A stretch of 18,171 nucleotides of DNA, taken from positions 1 to 18,171 of the forward strand of contig JAHZBJ010000019.1 in assembly GCA_019423445.1 (NCBI GenBank). The letters are read 5' to 3'. The position numbers were made by a program, and so were the translations under genes. This DNA is from Oscillospiraceae bacterium. GTDB taxonomy: Bacteria > Bacillota > Clostridia > Oscillospirales > Ruminococcaceae. Positions 1 through 6,627 of the stretch are shown piece by piece; position 1 is the stretch's first letter; each line of letters opens with the position of its first letter. Under the pieces are notes generated by a model that saw only the letters and a program-made list of their open reading frames with translations, was not told the DNA's origin and ran no database searches.

Positions 1-58
1 TCGAACTCCGGACCCTTTGATTAAAAGTCAAATGCTCTGCCAACTGAGCTAATGGATC
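1..58 (-). tRNA. tRNA-Lys (UUU), partial
   Basis: Read on the minus strand, the sequence begins GATCCAT, then TA, then the D-arm GCTCAGTTGGCAGAGC. The anticodon loop is ACTTTTAAT with anticodon TTT, which decodes lysine AAA/AAG. The variable region and the T-loop start (GGTCCGGAGTTCGA) follow. The window edge removes the end of the T arm, the 3' acceptor strand and CCA. The gene may head a tRNA cluster continuing to the left. It has its own promoter about 40 bases upstream. Identity rests on the cloverleaf and anticodon read by eye. Confidence 0.93.
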
Positions 59-95
59 ACATAACAAAATTATGTCCTTGTGGGACAGCTTCATT

Positions 96-124
96 ATTAT
101 ACCAACCACTCCAAGGTTTGTCAA
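96..124 (-). promoter_or_regulatory. Consensus promoter of the tRNA-Lys transcript
   Basis: On the minus strand the -35 is TTGACA (124-119) and the -10 is TATAAT (101-96), with a 17-base spacer. Both hexamers match the housekeeping-sigma consensus perfectly. Transcription would start near 89, about 30 bases before the tRNA 5' end. A perfect promoter is typical of stable-RNA genes. Confidence 0.88.
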
Positions 125-163
125 CCATTTTGCGGGGCGAGAGGGGATTTTTCCGTTGGGATA

Positions 164-192
164 ATGACATCCCGGGGGGTTTGGTCTATAAT
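164..192 (+). promoter_or_regulatory. Promoter of recG-sirtuin operon
   Basis: The -35 is ATGACA (164-169, 5 of 6), the spacer is 17 bases, and the -10 is TATAAT (187-192, 6 of 6). Transcription should start near 199, giving a short leader of about 20 bases that carries the AAAGGAGG ribosome binding site (207-214). It is divergent from the tRNA promoter. Confidence 0.8.
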
Positions 193-221
193 AGAGCAAA
201 TGAAGCAAAGGAGGGATGGAG

Positions 222-2267
222 ATGGAGCTTACTCTGGAGAGCCAGGTGCGTTTCCTTCGGGGCGTGGGAGAGCAGCGGATGAAAAGATACGAAAAGCTGG
301 GAGTTGTCACCGTGGAAGACCTTCTGAGACACATCCCCCGGAGCTATGTGGACCTTCGGACGCCATGCTCCATCCTGGAAGCGCCTCTGGGGGAGCGGGC
401 GGCGGTCCGGGCTGTGGTGGCGCGGAAAACCGGAGAAAAACGCATCCGAAAGGGCCTTTCGGTATCCAAAGTGACGGCGGTGGACGAGGCGGCCACCCTT
501 ACTCTGACCTTTTTCAATGGCAAATATACGGCCGATGCCTTAAAAGAGGGACAGGAATATATTTTCTGGGGCAAAGTGGAGGGGACGCTTTTGCGCCGGG
601 AGATGAATACCCCTGCCGTTTATCCAGGGGGGAGCAGCGGCCTTTCCCCTGTTTATCCCCTTACTGCGGGACTCACCAATCGGGGGATCGCCAAGGATGT
701 GGCTACCGCCCTTGCCGCGCTGCCGGAGCTTCCGGATCCCCTACCGGACTGGATCCGCCGGGAAAACAGCCTTTGCACCCTGGACTACGCTTTGCGGACC
801 ATCCACGCCCCAGCTTCCCCCCAAGAAGCGGAGGTGGCCCGAAAGCGGCTGATTTTCGATGAGCTGCTGTCCCTGAGCCTGGGGTTCATGAAGATGAAGA
901 AAGGCCGCTCGGGGGAGCGCACCCAGCCCATGGAGCAGGTGGATATGTCGCCCTTCTACCAAGCGCTGCCCTTTGCTCCCACCGGGGCCCAGAAGCGGGC
1001 CATTGGGGAGGCGGTTGCGGATCTCTGCTCTTCCGCGCCTATGAACCGGCTCGTCCAGGGGGACGTGGGCAGCGGCAAAACCCTGGTGGCGGCTGCCTGC
1101 TGCTGGTTTGCCTGGAAAAACGGCCGGCAGAGCGCTCTGATGGCCCCTACTGAGATTCTGGCGGAGCAGCACTACCGCAGCCTTGCTCCCCTTCTGGAGC
1201 CCATGGGGATGCGTCTTGGACTTCTCACCGGTTCCTGTACCCCCAAGGAGAAGCGGGAGCGCAAAGCGGCTCTGGCGGCGGGAGAGCTGGACCTTTGCAT
1301 CGGTACCCACGCTCTGCTTACCGGAGATACCGCTTTCCGGAACCTGGGACTGGTTGTCACCGATGAACAGCACCGCTTCGGGGTGGCCCAGCGGATGAAG
1401 CTCAAGGAAAAGGGGCAGGGGACCAATGTCCTGGTGATGTCCGCCACCCCCATCCCCCGGACTCTGGCGTTGATTATCTACGGGGATCTGGAGCTTTCCG
1501 TGCTGGATGAGCTGCCTCCGGGGCGCCAGCCCATCGCCACCTATTATATCGGCGGCGACAAACGCCAGCGGGCCTTCGGATATATCCGAAAACACCTGGA
1601 CCAGGGGTACCAGGGATATATCGTCTGCCCCCTGGTGGAGGAGGACCCGGAGACCGGCCAGCCCGCCATTCCAGGGCTTACCGCCGCTGTTTCGTATTTC
1701 CAGGAGCTAAAGGAAGGGCCCTTTGCCGGATACCGGCTGGGGCTTCTCCACGGCAGGATGAAGGGAAAGGAAAAGGAGGCGGCTATGGCGGATTTTGCCG
1801 CCGGGCGGACCCAGCTCCTGGTGTCCACCACCGTGGTAGAAGTGGGGGTGGACGTGCCAAATGCCGTCATCATCCTCATCGAAAACGCCGAACGTTTCGG
1901 CCTCAGCCAGCTCCACCAGCTTCGGGGCCGGGTGGGGCGGGGAAGCGTCCCGTCCTGCTGTATCCTCATCTCCGACGCCAAGGGGGATGGGGCCCGGGAC
2001 CGTTTGGGGTTTCTCACCAAAACAGGGGACGGCTTTAAAATCGCTGAATTTGACCTGCGGACCCGGGGACCGGGGGATTTCTTCGGAATGCGCCAGCACG
2101 GTCTCCCTCAGATGCAGGTGGCGGACCTTGCTACCGACAGCCAGGTCCTCTACCGCACCCAGGAGGCGGCTGCCCGGCTCCTTCGGGAGGACCCGGACCT
2201 TGCCTCGGTGCCTCTTTTGGCCCGGAAGGTGGAAGGTATGATGGGAATGGTGTCGGGAGGGCTTTAA
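222..2267 (+). CDS. recG: ATP-dependent DNA helicase RecG
   Basis: A cytoplasmic superfamily-2 helicase that remodels stalled replication forks and branch-migrates Holliday junctions. The N-terminal wedge/OB region covers roughly residues 1-240. Helicase motifs follow in order: Walker A GDVGSGKT (about 280), the DEQH Walker B box (about 381), SATPIPRTL (about 407), the STTVVEVGVDVPNA region, and QLRGRVGRG motif VI (about 566). Length is 681 residues, normal for RecG. There are two in-frame ATGs: 216 abuts the AAAGGAGG site, while 222 sits 7 bases after it, so I take 222. The sirtuin gene follows after 24 bases with no terminator, so they are probably cotranscribed. No missing motif is seen. 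Confidence 0.96.
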   Translation: MELTLESQVRFLRGVGEQRMKRYEKLGVVTVEDLLRHIPRSYVDLRTPCSILEAPLGERAAVRAVVARKTGEKRIRKGLSVSKVTAVDEAATLTLTFFNGKYTADALKEGQEYIFWGKVEGTLLRREMNTPAVYPGGSSGLSPVYPLTAGLTNRGIAKDVATALAALPELPDPLPDWIRRENSLCTLDYALRTIHAPASPQEAEVARKRLIFDELLSLSLGFMKMKKGRSGERTQPMEQVDMSPFYQALPFAPTGAQKRAIGEAVADLCSSAPMNRLVQGDVGSGKTLVAAACCWFAWKNGRQSALMAPTEILAEQHYRSLAPLLEPMGMRLGLLTGSCTPKEKRERKAALAAGELDLCIGTHALLTGDTAFRNLGLVVTDEQHRFGVAQRMKLKEKGQGTNVLVMSATPIPRTLALIIYGDLELSVLDELPPGRQPIATYYIGGDKRQRAFGYIRKHLDQGYQGYIVCPLVEEDPETGQPAIPGLTAAVSYFQELKEGPFAGYRLGLLHGRMKGKEKEAAMADFAAGRTQLLVSTTVVEVGVDVPNAVIILIENAERFGLSQLHQLRGRVGRGSVPSCCILISDAKGDGARDRLGFLTKTGDGFKIAEFDLRTRGPGDFFGMRQHGLPQMQVADLATDSQVLYRTQEAAARLLREDPDLASVPLLARKVEGMMGMVSGGL

Positions 2268-2291
2268 ATCATGCAAAAAGGAGGATGCTTT

Positions 2292-3023
2292 ATGAAGGAA
2301 GATATCCCCGGCCTGGAGAAGCTTCAGGAGCTGGTGGACGGCAGCCGGAACATGGTGTTTTTTGGAGGGGCGGGAGTTTCCACCGAAAGCGGCATTCCGG
2401 ATTTCCGGAGCCAGGACGGCCTCTACCGGCAGCAGTGGGCCTGGCCTCCGGAAGTGATCCTGAGCCACAGCTTTTTTGTGGAGCATCCCCAGGAATTCTA
2501 CCAGTTCTACCGGCAAAAGATGATTTATCCCGGCGCAAAGCCCAACGCCGCCCACCTGGCTCTGGCCCGTCTGGAGCAGAAGGGGAAGCTCCGGTGGGTC
2601 ATCACCCAGAATATCGACGGCCTGCATCAGGCGGCCGGGAGCCGCCGGGTGCTGGAGCTCCACGGTTCTGTGCTGAGGAATTACTGCATGGACTGCGGCA
2701 GGACTTATCCTGTGGAGGCCATTTTGGAGAGCCAGGGGATTCCACGGTGTTCCTGCGGCGGCATTATCCGCCCGGATGTGGTGCTGTATGAGGAGGGGCT
2801 GGATCAGGAGGTCCTTGGACAGGCGGCGGAAGCCATCGCCCAGGCGGATCTGGTGGTGGTGGGAGGCACCAGCCTGGGAGTCTGGCCGGCGGCAGGCCTT
2901 TTGGACTACCGCCGGGGCGGAAAACTGGTCCTCATCAACAAATCTCCCACCCCCCGGGACAGCCAGGCTGACCTGGTGATCCCGGCCCCCATCGGACAGG
3001 TGTTGGGAAGCCTGGAGTTGTAG
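2292..3023 (+). CDS. cobB: NAD-dependent protein deacylase, SIR2 family (sirtuin)
   Basis: A cytoplasmic sirtuin that removes acyl groups from lysines while consuming NAD+ and releasing nicotinamide. The 243-residue protein shows the NAD-binding GAGVSTESGIPDFRS (26-40), TQNIDGLH (105-112) and the catalytic His in LHGS (H124). The zinc knuckle has a CxxC pair (C132, C135) and a CxC pair (C153, C155). RPDVVLYEE and GTSLGVWPA complete the Rossmann core. An in-frame ATG at 2271 lies before the ribosome binding site. The ATG at 2292 is 7 bases after AAAAAGGAGG and is the better start. Substrates cannot be told from sequence; I do not see the YxxR acyl-pocket signature of the desuccinylase subgroup. 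It is the second gene after recG. The 207 bases after it hold GC-rich short dyads but no convincing terminator or gene. Confidence 0.94.
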   Translation: MKEDIPGLEKLQELVDGSRNMVFFGGAGVSTESGIPDFRSQDGLYRQQWAWPPEVILSHSFFVEHPQEFYQFYRQKMIYPGAKPNAAHLALARLEQKGKLRWVITQNIDGLHQAAGSRRVLELHGSVLRNYCMDCGRTYPVEAILESQGIPRCSCGGIIRPDVVLYEEGLDQEVLGQAAEAIAQADLVVVGGTSLGVWPAAGLLDYRRGGKLVLINKSPTPRDSQADLVIPAPIGQVLGSLEL

Positions 3024-3230
3024 TGGGGGCGGGACAGGCCCCGCTGCCGCGCGCATAAAAGAAGCGCCTGGGGGCCGTGGTTTGTACGCTGCTCTCTGGG
3101 CCTATTACCCGGGCGGAAAAGAGCGGCAGAGGGTCATGGCTCAGAATTCAAAAGGTGTTGTTGAGGGGAAGGCTGTTTCCGCGGCGAAGGGAAGAAAATG
3201 GCCTTCCCGTCCGGCCGGAAAGGAGAAGGA

Positions 3231-4001
3231 ATGGAGAGGATCAGAGGTCTGGGGCGGTACCAGAAGGGCGTCCTGTTGGTTATCGCCGTGATGGTGCTGG
3301 TGTTCACCGTCCTCTACCCTGTCACCATAGACCGGAGGGGCTTTCTGTACCAGGATGCCATCCTGGTTCCCCGGGAGGAAAACGGCGCCACGGTGTATTC
3401 CGGCAAGGTTCAGGGGAAGGAAGCCGTCTTCACCGTCCACGGGGATAAGACGGTGGAATTCCGGTACGGCGAGAAAGCCTACGGTCCTTACACCGCCTGG
3501 GAGGACTCTTCCGCCGTCCCGGAGGAAACCGAGCTGGGGCTGGCGGGGGAGATGACAGGACTGGAGGTCCGCCGGGGGGACGAGGTGATCTTCCGGGGCG
3601 GGGTGCTGGACTATGGGGATATCCGCTGGCTCTACAACGAGGACGGGAGCCTGGAAAATCTGGGCTTCACCGCGGTGATGAGCGACGGCACCGTCATCGA
3701 CGGGGACGGGAACGAGATCGACCCCATGGAGCCTTCTGTCTCCACCGTCCTGGACCTGATGTCCGGCCCGGAGCTGGAGCACAAGGGGGAGTGGTACGGC
3801 TGGCTTTGCGGGATGCTCCTCTGCGCCGCCACAGCGGTCCACATCCTCTTTGCCGACGAGCTGTTCCGATGGAACCTCTCCTTTCAGATCCGGGATGCGG
3901 ACCGGGCGGAGCCCTCCGACTGGGAGATCGCCGGCTGGTACATCGCCTGGACGGTGCTGCCCCTGATGGCGTTGGTGGTCTTTATCATTGGCTTGCAGTA
4001 A
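3231..4001 (+). CDS. Membrane protein of unknown function, three predicted helices
   Basis: I do not recognise a named family. The 256-residue protein starts with a charged cytoplasmic stub and a hydrophobic helix (about residues 12-32, rich in Val/Leu/Ile). A large hydrophilic, acidic region of about 155 residues rich in Gly, Asp and Glu follows. It ends with two more helices, around WLCGMLLCAATAVHILFA and at the C terminus (WTVLPLMALVVFIIG). The middle region is probably extracytoplasmic and looks beta-rich, with short repeated G-x-V/T-x strands and a GDGNE turn. The ATG at 3231 follows AAAGGAG by 5 bases and is preferred over an in-frame ATG at 3198. It ends exactly at the left arm of a strong terminator. 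Confidence 0.8.
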   Translation: MERIRGLGRYQKGVLLVIAVMVLVFTVLYPVTIDRRGFLYQDAILVPREENGATVYSGKVQGKEAVFTVHGDKTVEFRYGEKAYGPYTAWEDSSAVPEETELGLAGEMTGLEVRRGDEVIFRGGVLDYGDIRWLYNEDGSLENLGFTAVMSDGTVIDGDGNEIDPMEPSVSTVLDLMSGPELEHKGEWYGWLCGMLLCAATAVHILFADELFRWNLSFQIRDADRAEPSDWEIAGWYIAWTVLPLMALVVFIIGLQ

Positions 4002-4043
4002 AAAACCTCCGGGAGAAAGCTTTGCTTTCCCCCGGAGGTTTTT
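4001..4043. terminator. Bidirectional intrinsic terminator between convergent genes
   Basis: A 20-base stem (4001-4020 with 4024-4043) has one mismatch and a 3-base loop. It is flanked by A5 on the left and T5 on the right, so each strand gives a GC-rich hairpin followed by a U tract. It closes the plus-strand membrane-protein gene and the minus-strand amidohydrolase-mutY-membrane-protein operon. The left arm begins on the last base of the stop codon at 3999-4001. Confidence 0.92.
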
Positions 4044-4046
4044 CCA

Positions 4047-4346
4047 TTAACCCATAGGGAAGATCAGCGCCCAGAGGTTGAGAAGGGCCAGGACTGCCGC
4101 CAGAAGAAACAGCAGGACGTATACCGTTTTCATCAGCCGGGAATGGGAGAGGCGGAAGGAGACGGCGAGAAAGGCCATCCAGATAAACATGGATGCCACA
4201 GTAAGGATAGGGTTTCCCACCAGGATGGCAGCCAGAAAGAGAAAATTCACAGTGCCCATTCCCCGGTCGGAGAGGAGCCACTCCACCAACCGCTCTTTAA
4301 AAGTCAGTTCCTGTTGGTCGGGGACCATGTTTTCTTGGCCATCCAT
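4047..4346 (-). CDS. Small membrane protein of unknown function (99 aa)
   Basis: The N terminus is hydrophilic (about 28 residues, many Asp/Glu/Gln). Three hydrophobic stretches follow: VNFLFLAAILVGNPILTVA, MFIWMAFLAVSF and VYVLLFLLAAVLALLNLWAL. That is the shape of a small two- or three-helix inner-membrane protein. No catalytic motif or known domain is evident. The ATG lies 8 bases after AAAGGAGG. It is 30 bases downstream of the mutY stop with no terminator between, so it is probably the last gene of that operon and ends just before the shared terminator. Confidence 0.75.
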   Translation of the reverse strand: MDGQENMVPDQQELTFKERLVEWLLSDRGMGTVNFLFLAAILVGNPILTVASMFIWMAFLAVSFRLSHSRLMKTVYVLLFLLAAVLALLNLWALIFPMG

Positions 4347-4376
4347 GAGAAATACCTCCTTTGGAAACCGTGAGTA

Positions 4377-5453
4377 TCAAATCAGCTTCCGGTAAGCCCG
4401 GAAAGCGGAGGGAAGAGCATACTCCGACGCCAGCTCCTCCCGGGTGACCCAGACAAAACCGTCTTCCTTGGGGCCGGGCCCCTCCACCTGGGTTTCCCAG
4501 CCGGTCATCTGCCACTCCACATGGGTGAAGATGTGCCGGGAAGGGGGAAGGGATTCCAGGGAGAGAACCTTCCAGCCCTGCCCCTCCAGCCAGCTCTGTG
4601 CTTCTGCCTGGGAGAGGGTACCGGGGAGGTTGGGCAGCTGCCACAGTCCTCCCAGGAGTCCGCCTTTGGGGCGGCGCTCCAGGGCCGTGAGTTTTTCCTG
4701 GGTGAAAGGGCCGCGGCGGAGCAGAAATACCGTCAGTTCCTGGACCTTCCGGGGCTTTTTGGGGGCCTTTACAGGGATCTCCCCTTGGAGGCCGCCGGCA
4801 TTGGCCCGGCAGAGTTCCCGCAAAGGACACTCCCCGCAGAGGGGTTCCCCGTTGGGAAGGCAGACAGTGGCCCCCAGTTCCATAAGAGCCTGGTTGAAGT
4901 CCCCGGGGCAGGGAGGCATAATCTCCTGGATATCCCGGCTCATCTCCTGTTTTACCTTGGGGTCGGCAATATCCCGGCGGCTGCCGGTGACCCGGGAGAT
5001 GACCCGGAGGACATTACCGTCTACCGCCGGGTAGGGGAGGCCAAAGGCGATGGAGGCGATGGCCCCGGCGGTGTAGTCCCCGATCCCCGGCAGGGCCCGG
5101 AGGGCCTCAAAAGAAGGGGGCAGAGAGCCGCCGTACTGTGCCACTACCACTTGTGCCGCTTTCTGGAGGTTCCGGACCCGGCTGTAATACCCCAGGCCTT
5201 CCCACAGCTTCATCAGAAGCTCCTCGGGGCATTCCGCCAGGGCGGGGATATCCGGCAGGGTTTCTATGAACCGTAGGAAGTAGGGCTTTGCCGCCTCCAC
5301 CCGGGTTTGCTGGAGCATGATTTCGCTGACCCATACCCGGTAGGGAGTGGGGTCGCTCCGCCAGGGCAGGACCCGGGCACAGCGGCGGTACCACGCCAGC
5401 AGGGGTTCCGGCACCTGGGACAGGAGGCTGTCTTTTTCCCGGGGGGCTGTCAC
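4377..5453 (-). CDS. mutY: A/G-specific adenine glycosylase MutY
   Basis: A base-excision repair enzyme that removes adenine mispaired with 8-oxoguanine. At 358 residues it has normal length. The catalytic Glu lies in SEIMLQQT (E44). The helix-hairpin-helix LPGIGDYTAGAIA is followed by VDGNV, which carries the catalytic Asp (D145). The 4Fe-4S cluster cysteines are C198, C206, C209 and C215. A C-terminal NUDIX-like domain for 8-oxoG recognition contains GLLGGLWQLPN and the FTHVEW loop. The open frame extends upstream into the amidohydrolase gene, but the family alignment begins near a GTG at 5453. That GTG overlaps the upstream stop as GTGA, implying translational coupling, so I take it as the start. 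No strong Shine-Dalgarno is needed there; only GGGGTGA is nearby. Confidence 0.94.
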   Translation of the reverse strand: MTAPREKDSLLSQVPEPLLAWYRRCARVLPWRSDPTPYRVWVSEIMLQQTRVEAAKPYFLRFIETLPDIPALAECPEELLMKLWEGLGYYSRVRNLQKAAQVVVAQYGGSLPPSFEALRALPGIGDYTAGAIASIAFGLPYPAVDGNVLRVISRVTGSRRDIADPKVKQEMSRDIQEIMPPCPGDFNQALMELGATVCLPNGEPLCGECPLRELCRANAGGLQGEIPVKAPKKPRKVQELTVFLLRRGPFTQEKLTALERRPKGGLLGGLWQLPNLPGTLSQAEAQSWLEGQGWKVLSLESLPPSRHIFTHVEWQMTGWETQVEGPGPKEDGFVWVTREELASEYALPSAFRAYRKLI

Positions 5454-6259
5454 AGCGTCACCCCGAAGAGGCGCTGGAAGTTGCGGTACAGGATATCGTC
5501 CCGGACTTCCTCCGTCAGTCCCAGGGCCAGGAACCGGTTCAGTTCCTCCTGGTGATCCCACATGGGGAAATCGGTGCCGAACAGGAAGCGGTGGTGTCCC
5601 AGTTTGTCCAGCAGTTCCAGGGCCCGTTCCCGGGGGAGTTTGAAAAGGCTGCTGCTGGTGTCAAACCAGACATTGGGCAGGTCCTGATAGACCTCTACAT
5701 CCTGCCAGTGGTTGTATCCGCCGAAGTGGGCGGCAATACAGGTAAGCCCCGGGAATTTCCGGGCCACCGCCGCCATCCGGGCGGGGGCGGACCAGTCGTA
5801 GCGGTTGTCTCCGGTGTGAAACAGGATGGGGAGCCCGGCCTCGGCGCAAGCCCGGTAGATGGGCTCCGCCTCCGGCGCGTCGATATAAAACTCCTGGAAA
5901 TCGGGGTGGAGCTTTACGCCGTGTAGGCCCATGCCGGCGATGCGTTCCACTTCTCCGGGGATATCGGAAAAGCCGGGATGGAGGGTGCCGAAGCCCAGAA
6001 ACTCAGGGTGGGCGGCGCAGCAATCCCGGATGAAGTCGTTGATGGAGATTACCTGGCCGGGCCGGGTGGCAGTGGAACAGACCAGATATTTTTTGACCCC
6101 GATGGCCCGGCCGCTTTCCAGCAGTTCCTGGCAGGAGCCGGCGTGGCACATGGGGATGTCGTAGAATTCCCCGATATGTCCCACCGCCTTGGCGGCGATT
6201 TTGTCGGGGAAGATGTGGGTGTGGGCGTCTGTAATGATCAGCTGCTGGGGGTGGTTCAT
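5450..6259 (-). CDS. Metal-dependent amidohydrolase, Amidohydro_2 TIM-barrel family
   Basis: A 269-residue cytoplasmic TIM-barrel hydrolase or decarboxylase of the ACMSD-like amidohydrolase-2 type. The metal-binding pattern is complete: HxH in DAHTHIF (H13, H15), H148 in LFHTGD, H178 in AAHFGGY, and D230 in GTDFPMW. The motif GVKLHPDFQ lies between. The substrate is not predictable. The open frame runs 116 codons further upstream through non-coding sequence. The ATG at 6259 sits 7 bases after AGGAGG and directly before the HxH strand, so it is the start. The 3' end overlaps the mutY GTG start by four bases. A promoter candidate lies at 6321-6349. Confidence 0.88.
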   Translation of the reverse strand: MNHPQQLIITDAHTHIFPDKIAAKAVGHIGEFYDIPMCHAGSCQELLESGRAIGVKKYLVCSTATRPGQVISINDFIRDCCAAHPEFLGFGTLHPGFSDIPGEVERIAGMGLHGVKLHPDFQEFYIDAPEAEPIYRACAEAGLPILFHTGDNRYDWSAPARMAAVARKFPGLTCIAAHFGGYNHWQDVEVYQDLPNVWFDTSSSLFKLPRERALELLDKLGHHRFLFGTDFPMWDHQEELNRFLALGLTEEVRDDILYRNFQRLFGVTL

Positions 6260-6320
6260 GTGGGTTCCTCCTGTGGGTGGCAAAGGTTTTCCAGGCGGGA
6301 AAAATGCCGGATATGGCCTC

Positions 6321-6349
6321 AGTATATCACATTTGGAGAAAAAAGGCAT
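6321..6349 (-). promoter_or_regulatory. Candidate promoter of amidohydrolase-mutY operon
   Basis: On the minus strand the -10 is TATACT (6326-6321, 5 of 6), preceded by a 17-base spacer and a weak -35 ATGCCT (3 of 6). Transcription would start near 6314, about 55 bases before the amidohydrolase ATG. The weak -35 makes this tentative. Confidence 0.5.
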
Positions 6350-6412
6350 GGGGATGGGGCAAAATCCCCAAAAAAACTTTGTTAAAATATTATCGTTTAT
6401 TGGCTCTGTCCA

Positions 6413-6441
6413 TTGTTTTACCCCGGGACTTCTACTATAAT
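6413..6441 (+). promoter_or_regulatory. Candidate plus-strand promoter in the 6260-6627 gap
   Basis: The -35 is TTGTTT (6413-6418, TTG retained), the spacer is 17 bases, and the -10 is a perfect TATAAT (6436-6441). It points away from the amidohydrolase into a hairpin-rich stretch with no annotated gene. Both flanking genes are on the other strand, so it would drive a small RNA or a very short peptide. Confidence 0.5.
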
Positions 6442-6539
6442 GAAAATGCGGATCAGAAGGTGGGACCCTCACCCACCTCCGCTCATTTTCTTTCTTTTCT
6501 TGTAGACAGAGCCCCCCGGCCAAGCCGGGGGGCTCTGTT
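6442..6539 (+). ncRNA. Candidate small structured RNA with two hairpins
   Basis: Downstream of the TATAAT at 6436 there is an inverted repeat. GAAAATG (6442-6448) pairs with CATTTTC (6484-6490), CGG with CCG, and AGGTGGG (6458-6464) with CCCACCT (6472-6478). A pyrimidine-rich linker follows, then a very stable 15-bp stem (6506-6520 with 6524-6538) containing six consecutive C-G pairs and a 3-base loop. Only a short TGTTG follows, so it is a poor U-tract terminator. I match no known RNA family: the SRP GGAAGGAAGCAGCC core and the 6S long bulged rod are absent. A 19-codon open frame (ATG at 6446, stop TAG at 6503-6505) overlaps the first hairpin but has no ribosome binding site. Confidence 0.4.
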
Positions 6540-6555
6540 GCCCAACATTTCCTGG

Positions 6556-6590
6556 AAAAGATTGTAACCACCCAAGGGGTGTGGTACAAT
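6556..6590 (-). terminator. Probable terminator of the Spo0A-domain gene
   Basis: On the minus strand, ATTGTA (6590-6585) pairs with TACAAT (6566-6561) around an imperfect inner stem (CACCC with GGGTG) and a CTT loop, followed by CTTTTCC. The stem has one bulge and one mismatch. It lies about 40 bases after the stop codon at 6628. The same dyad also reads as TTGTAA-17-TACAAT on the plus strand, so a promoter role is the alternative. Confidence 0.4.
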
Positions 6591-6627
6591 AACCAGGTGG
6601 ACCGCACCCCGCAGCGGGGGATGATAG

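Noticed and set aside
1707..3056. A 449-codon minus-strand frame opposite recG and the sirtuin
   Set aside because: It is an antisense shadow of two well-supported genes with low-complexity, Pro/His-rich composition and no motif.
5454..5561. A 36-residue N-terminal extension of MutY
   Set aside because: It lies wholly inside the amidohydrolase gene, is Pro/Gly-rich, and precedes the normal start of the family. The GTG at 5453 in a GTGA overlap fits better.
6260..6607. A 116-codon N-terminal extension of the amidohydrolase
   Set aside because: The extension crosses a promoter and hairpins, and a strong AGGAGG plus ATG lies directly before the HxH motif.
6592..6620. AGGTGGACCGCA resembling the T-box motif AGGGUGGNACCGCG
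   Set aside because: It is shorter than the motif, no specifier stem is seen upstream, and no plus-strand amino-acid or tRNA-synthetase gene follows.
6447..6627. A 6S or SRP RNA in the hairpin-rich gap
   Set aside because: The SRP core GGAAGGAAGCAGCC is missing, and the ends do not pair into the long bulged rod of 6S RNA.
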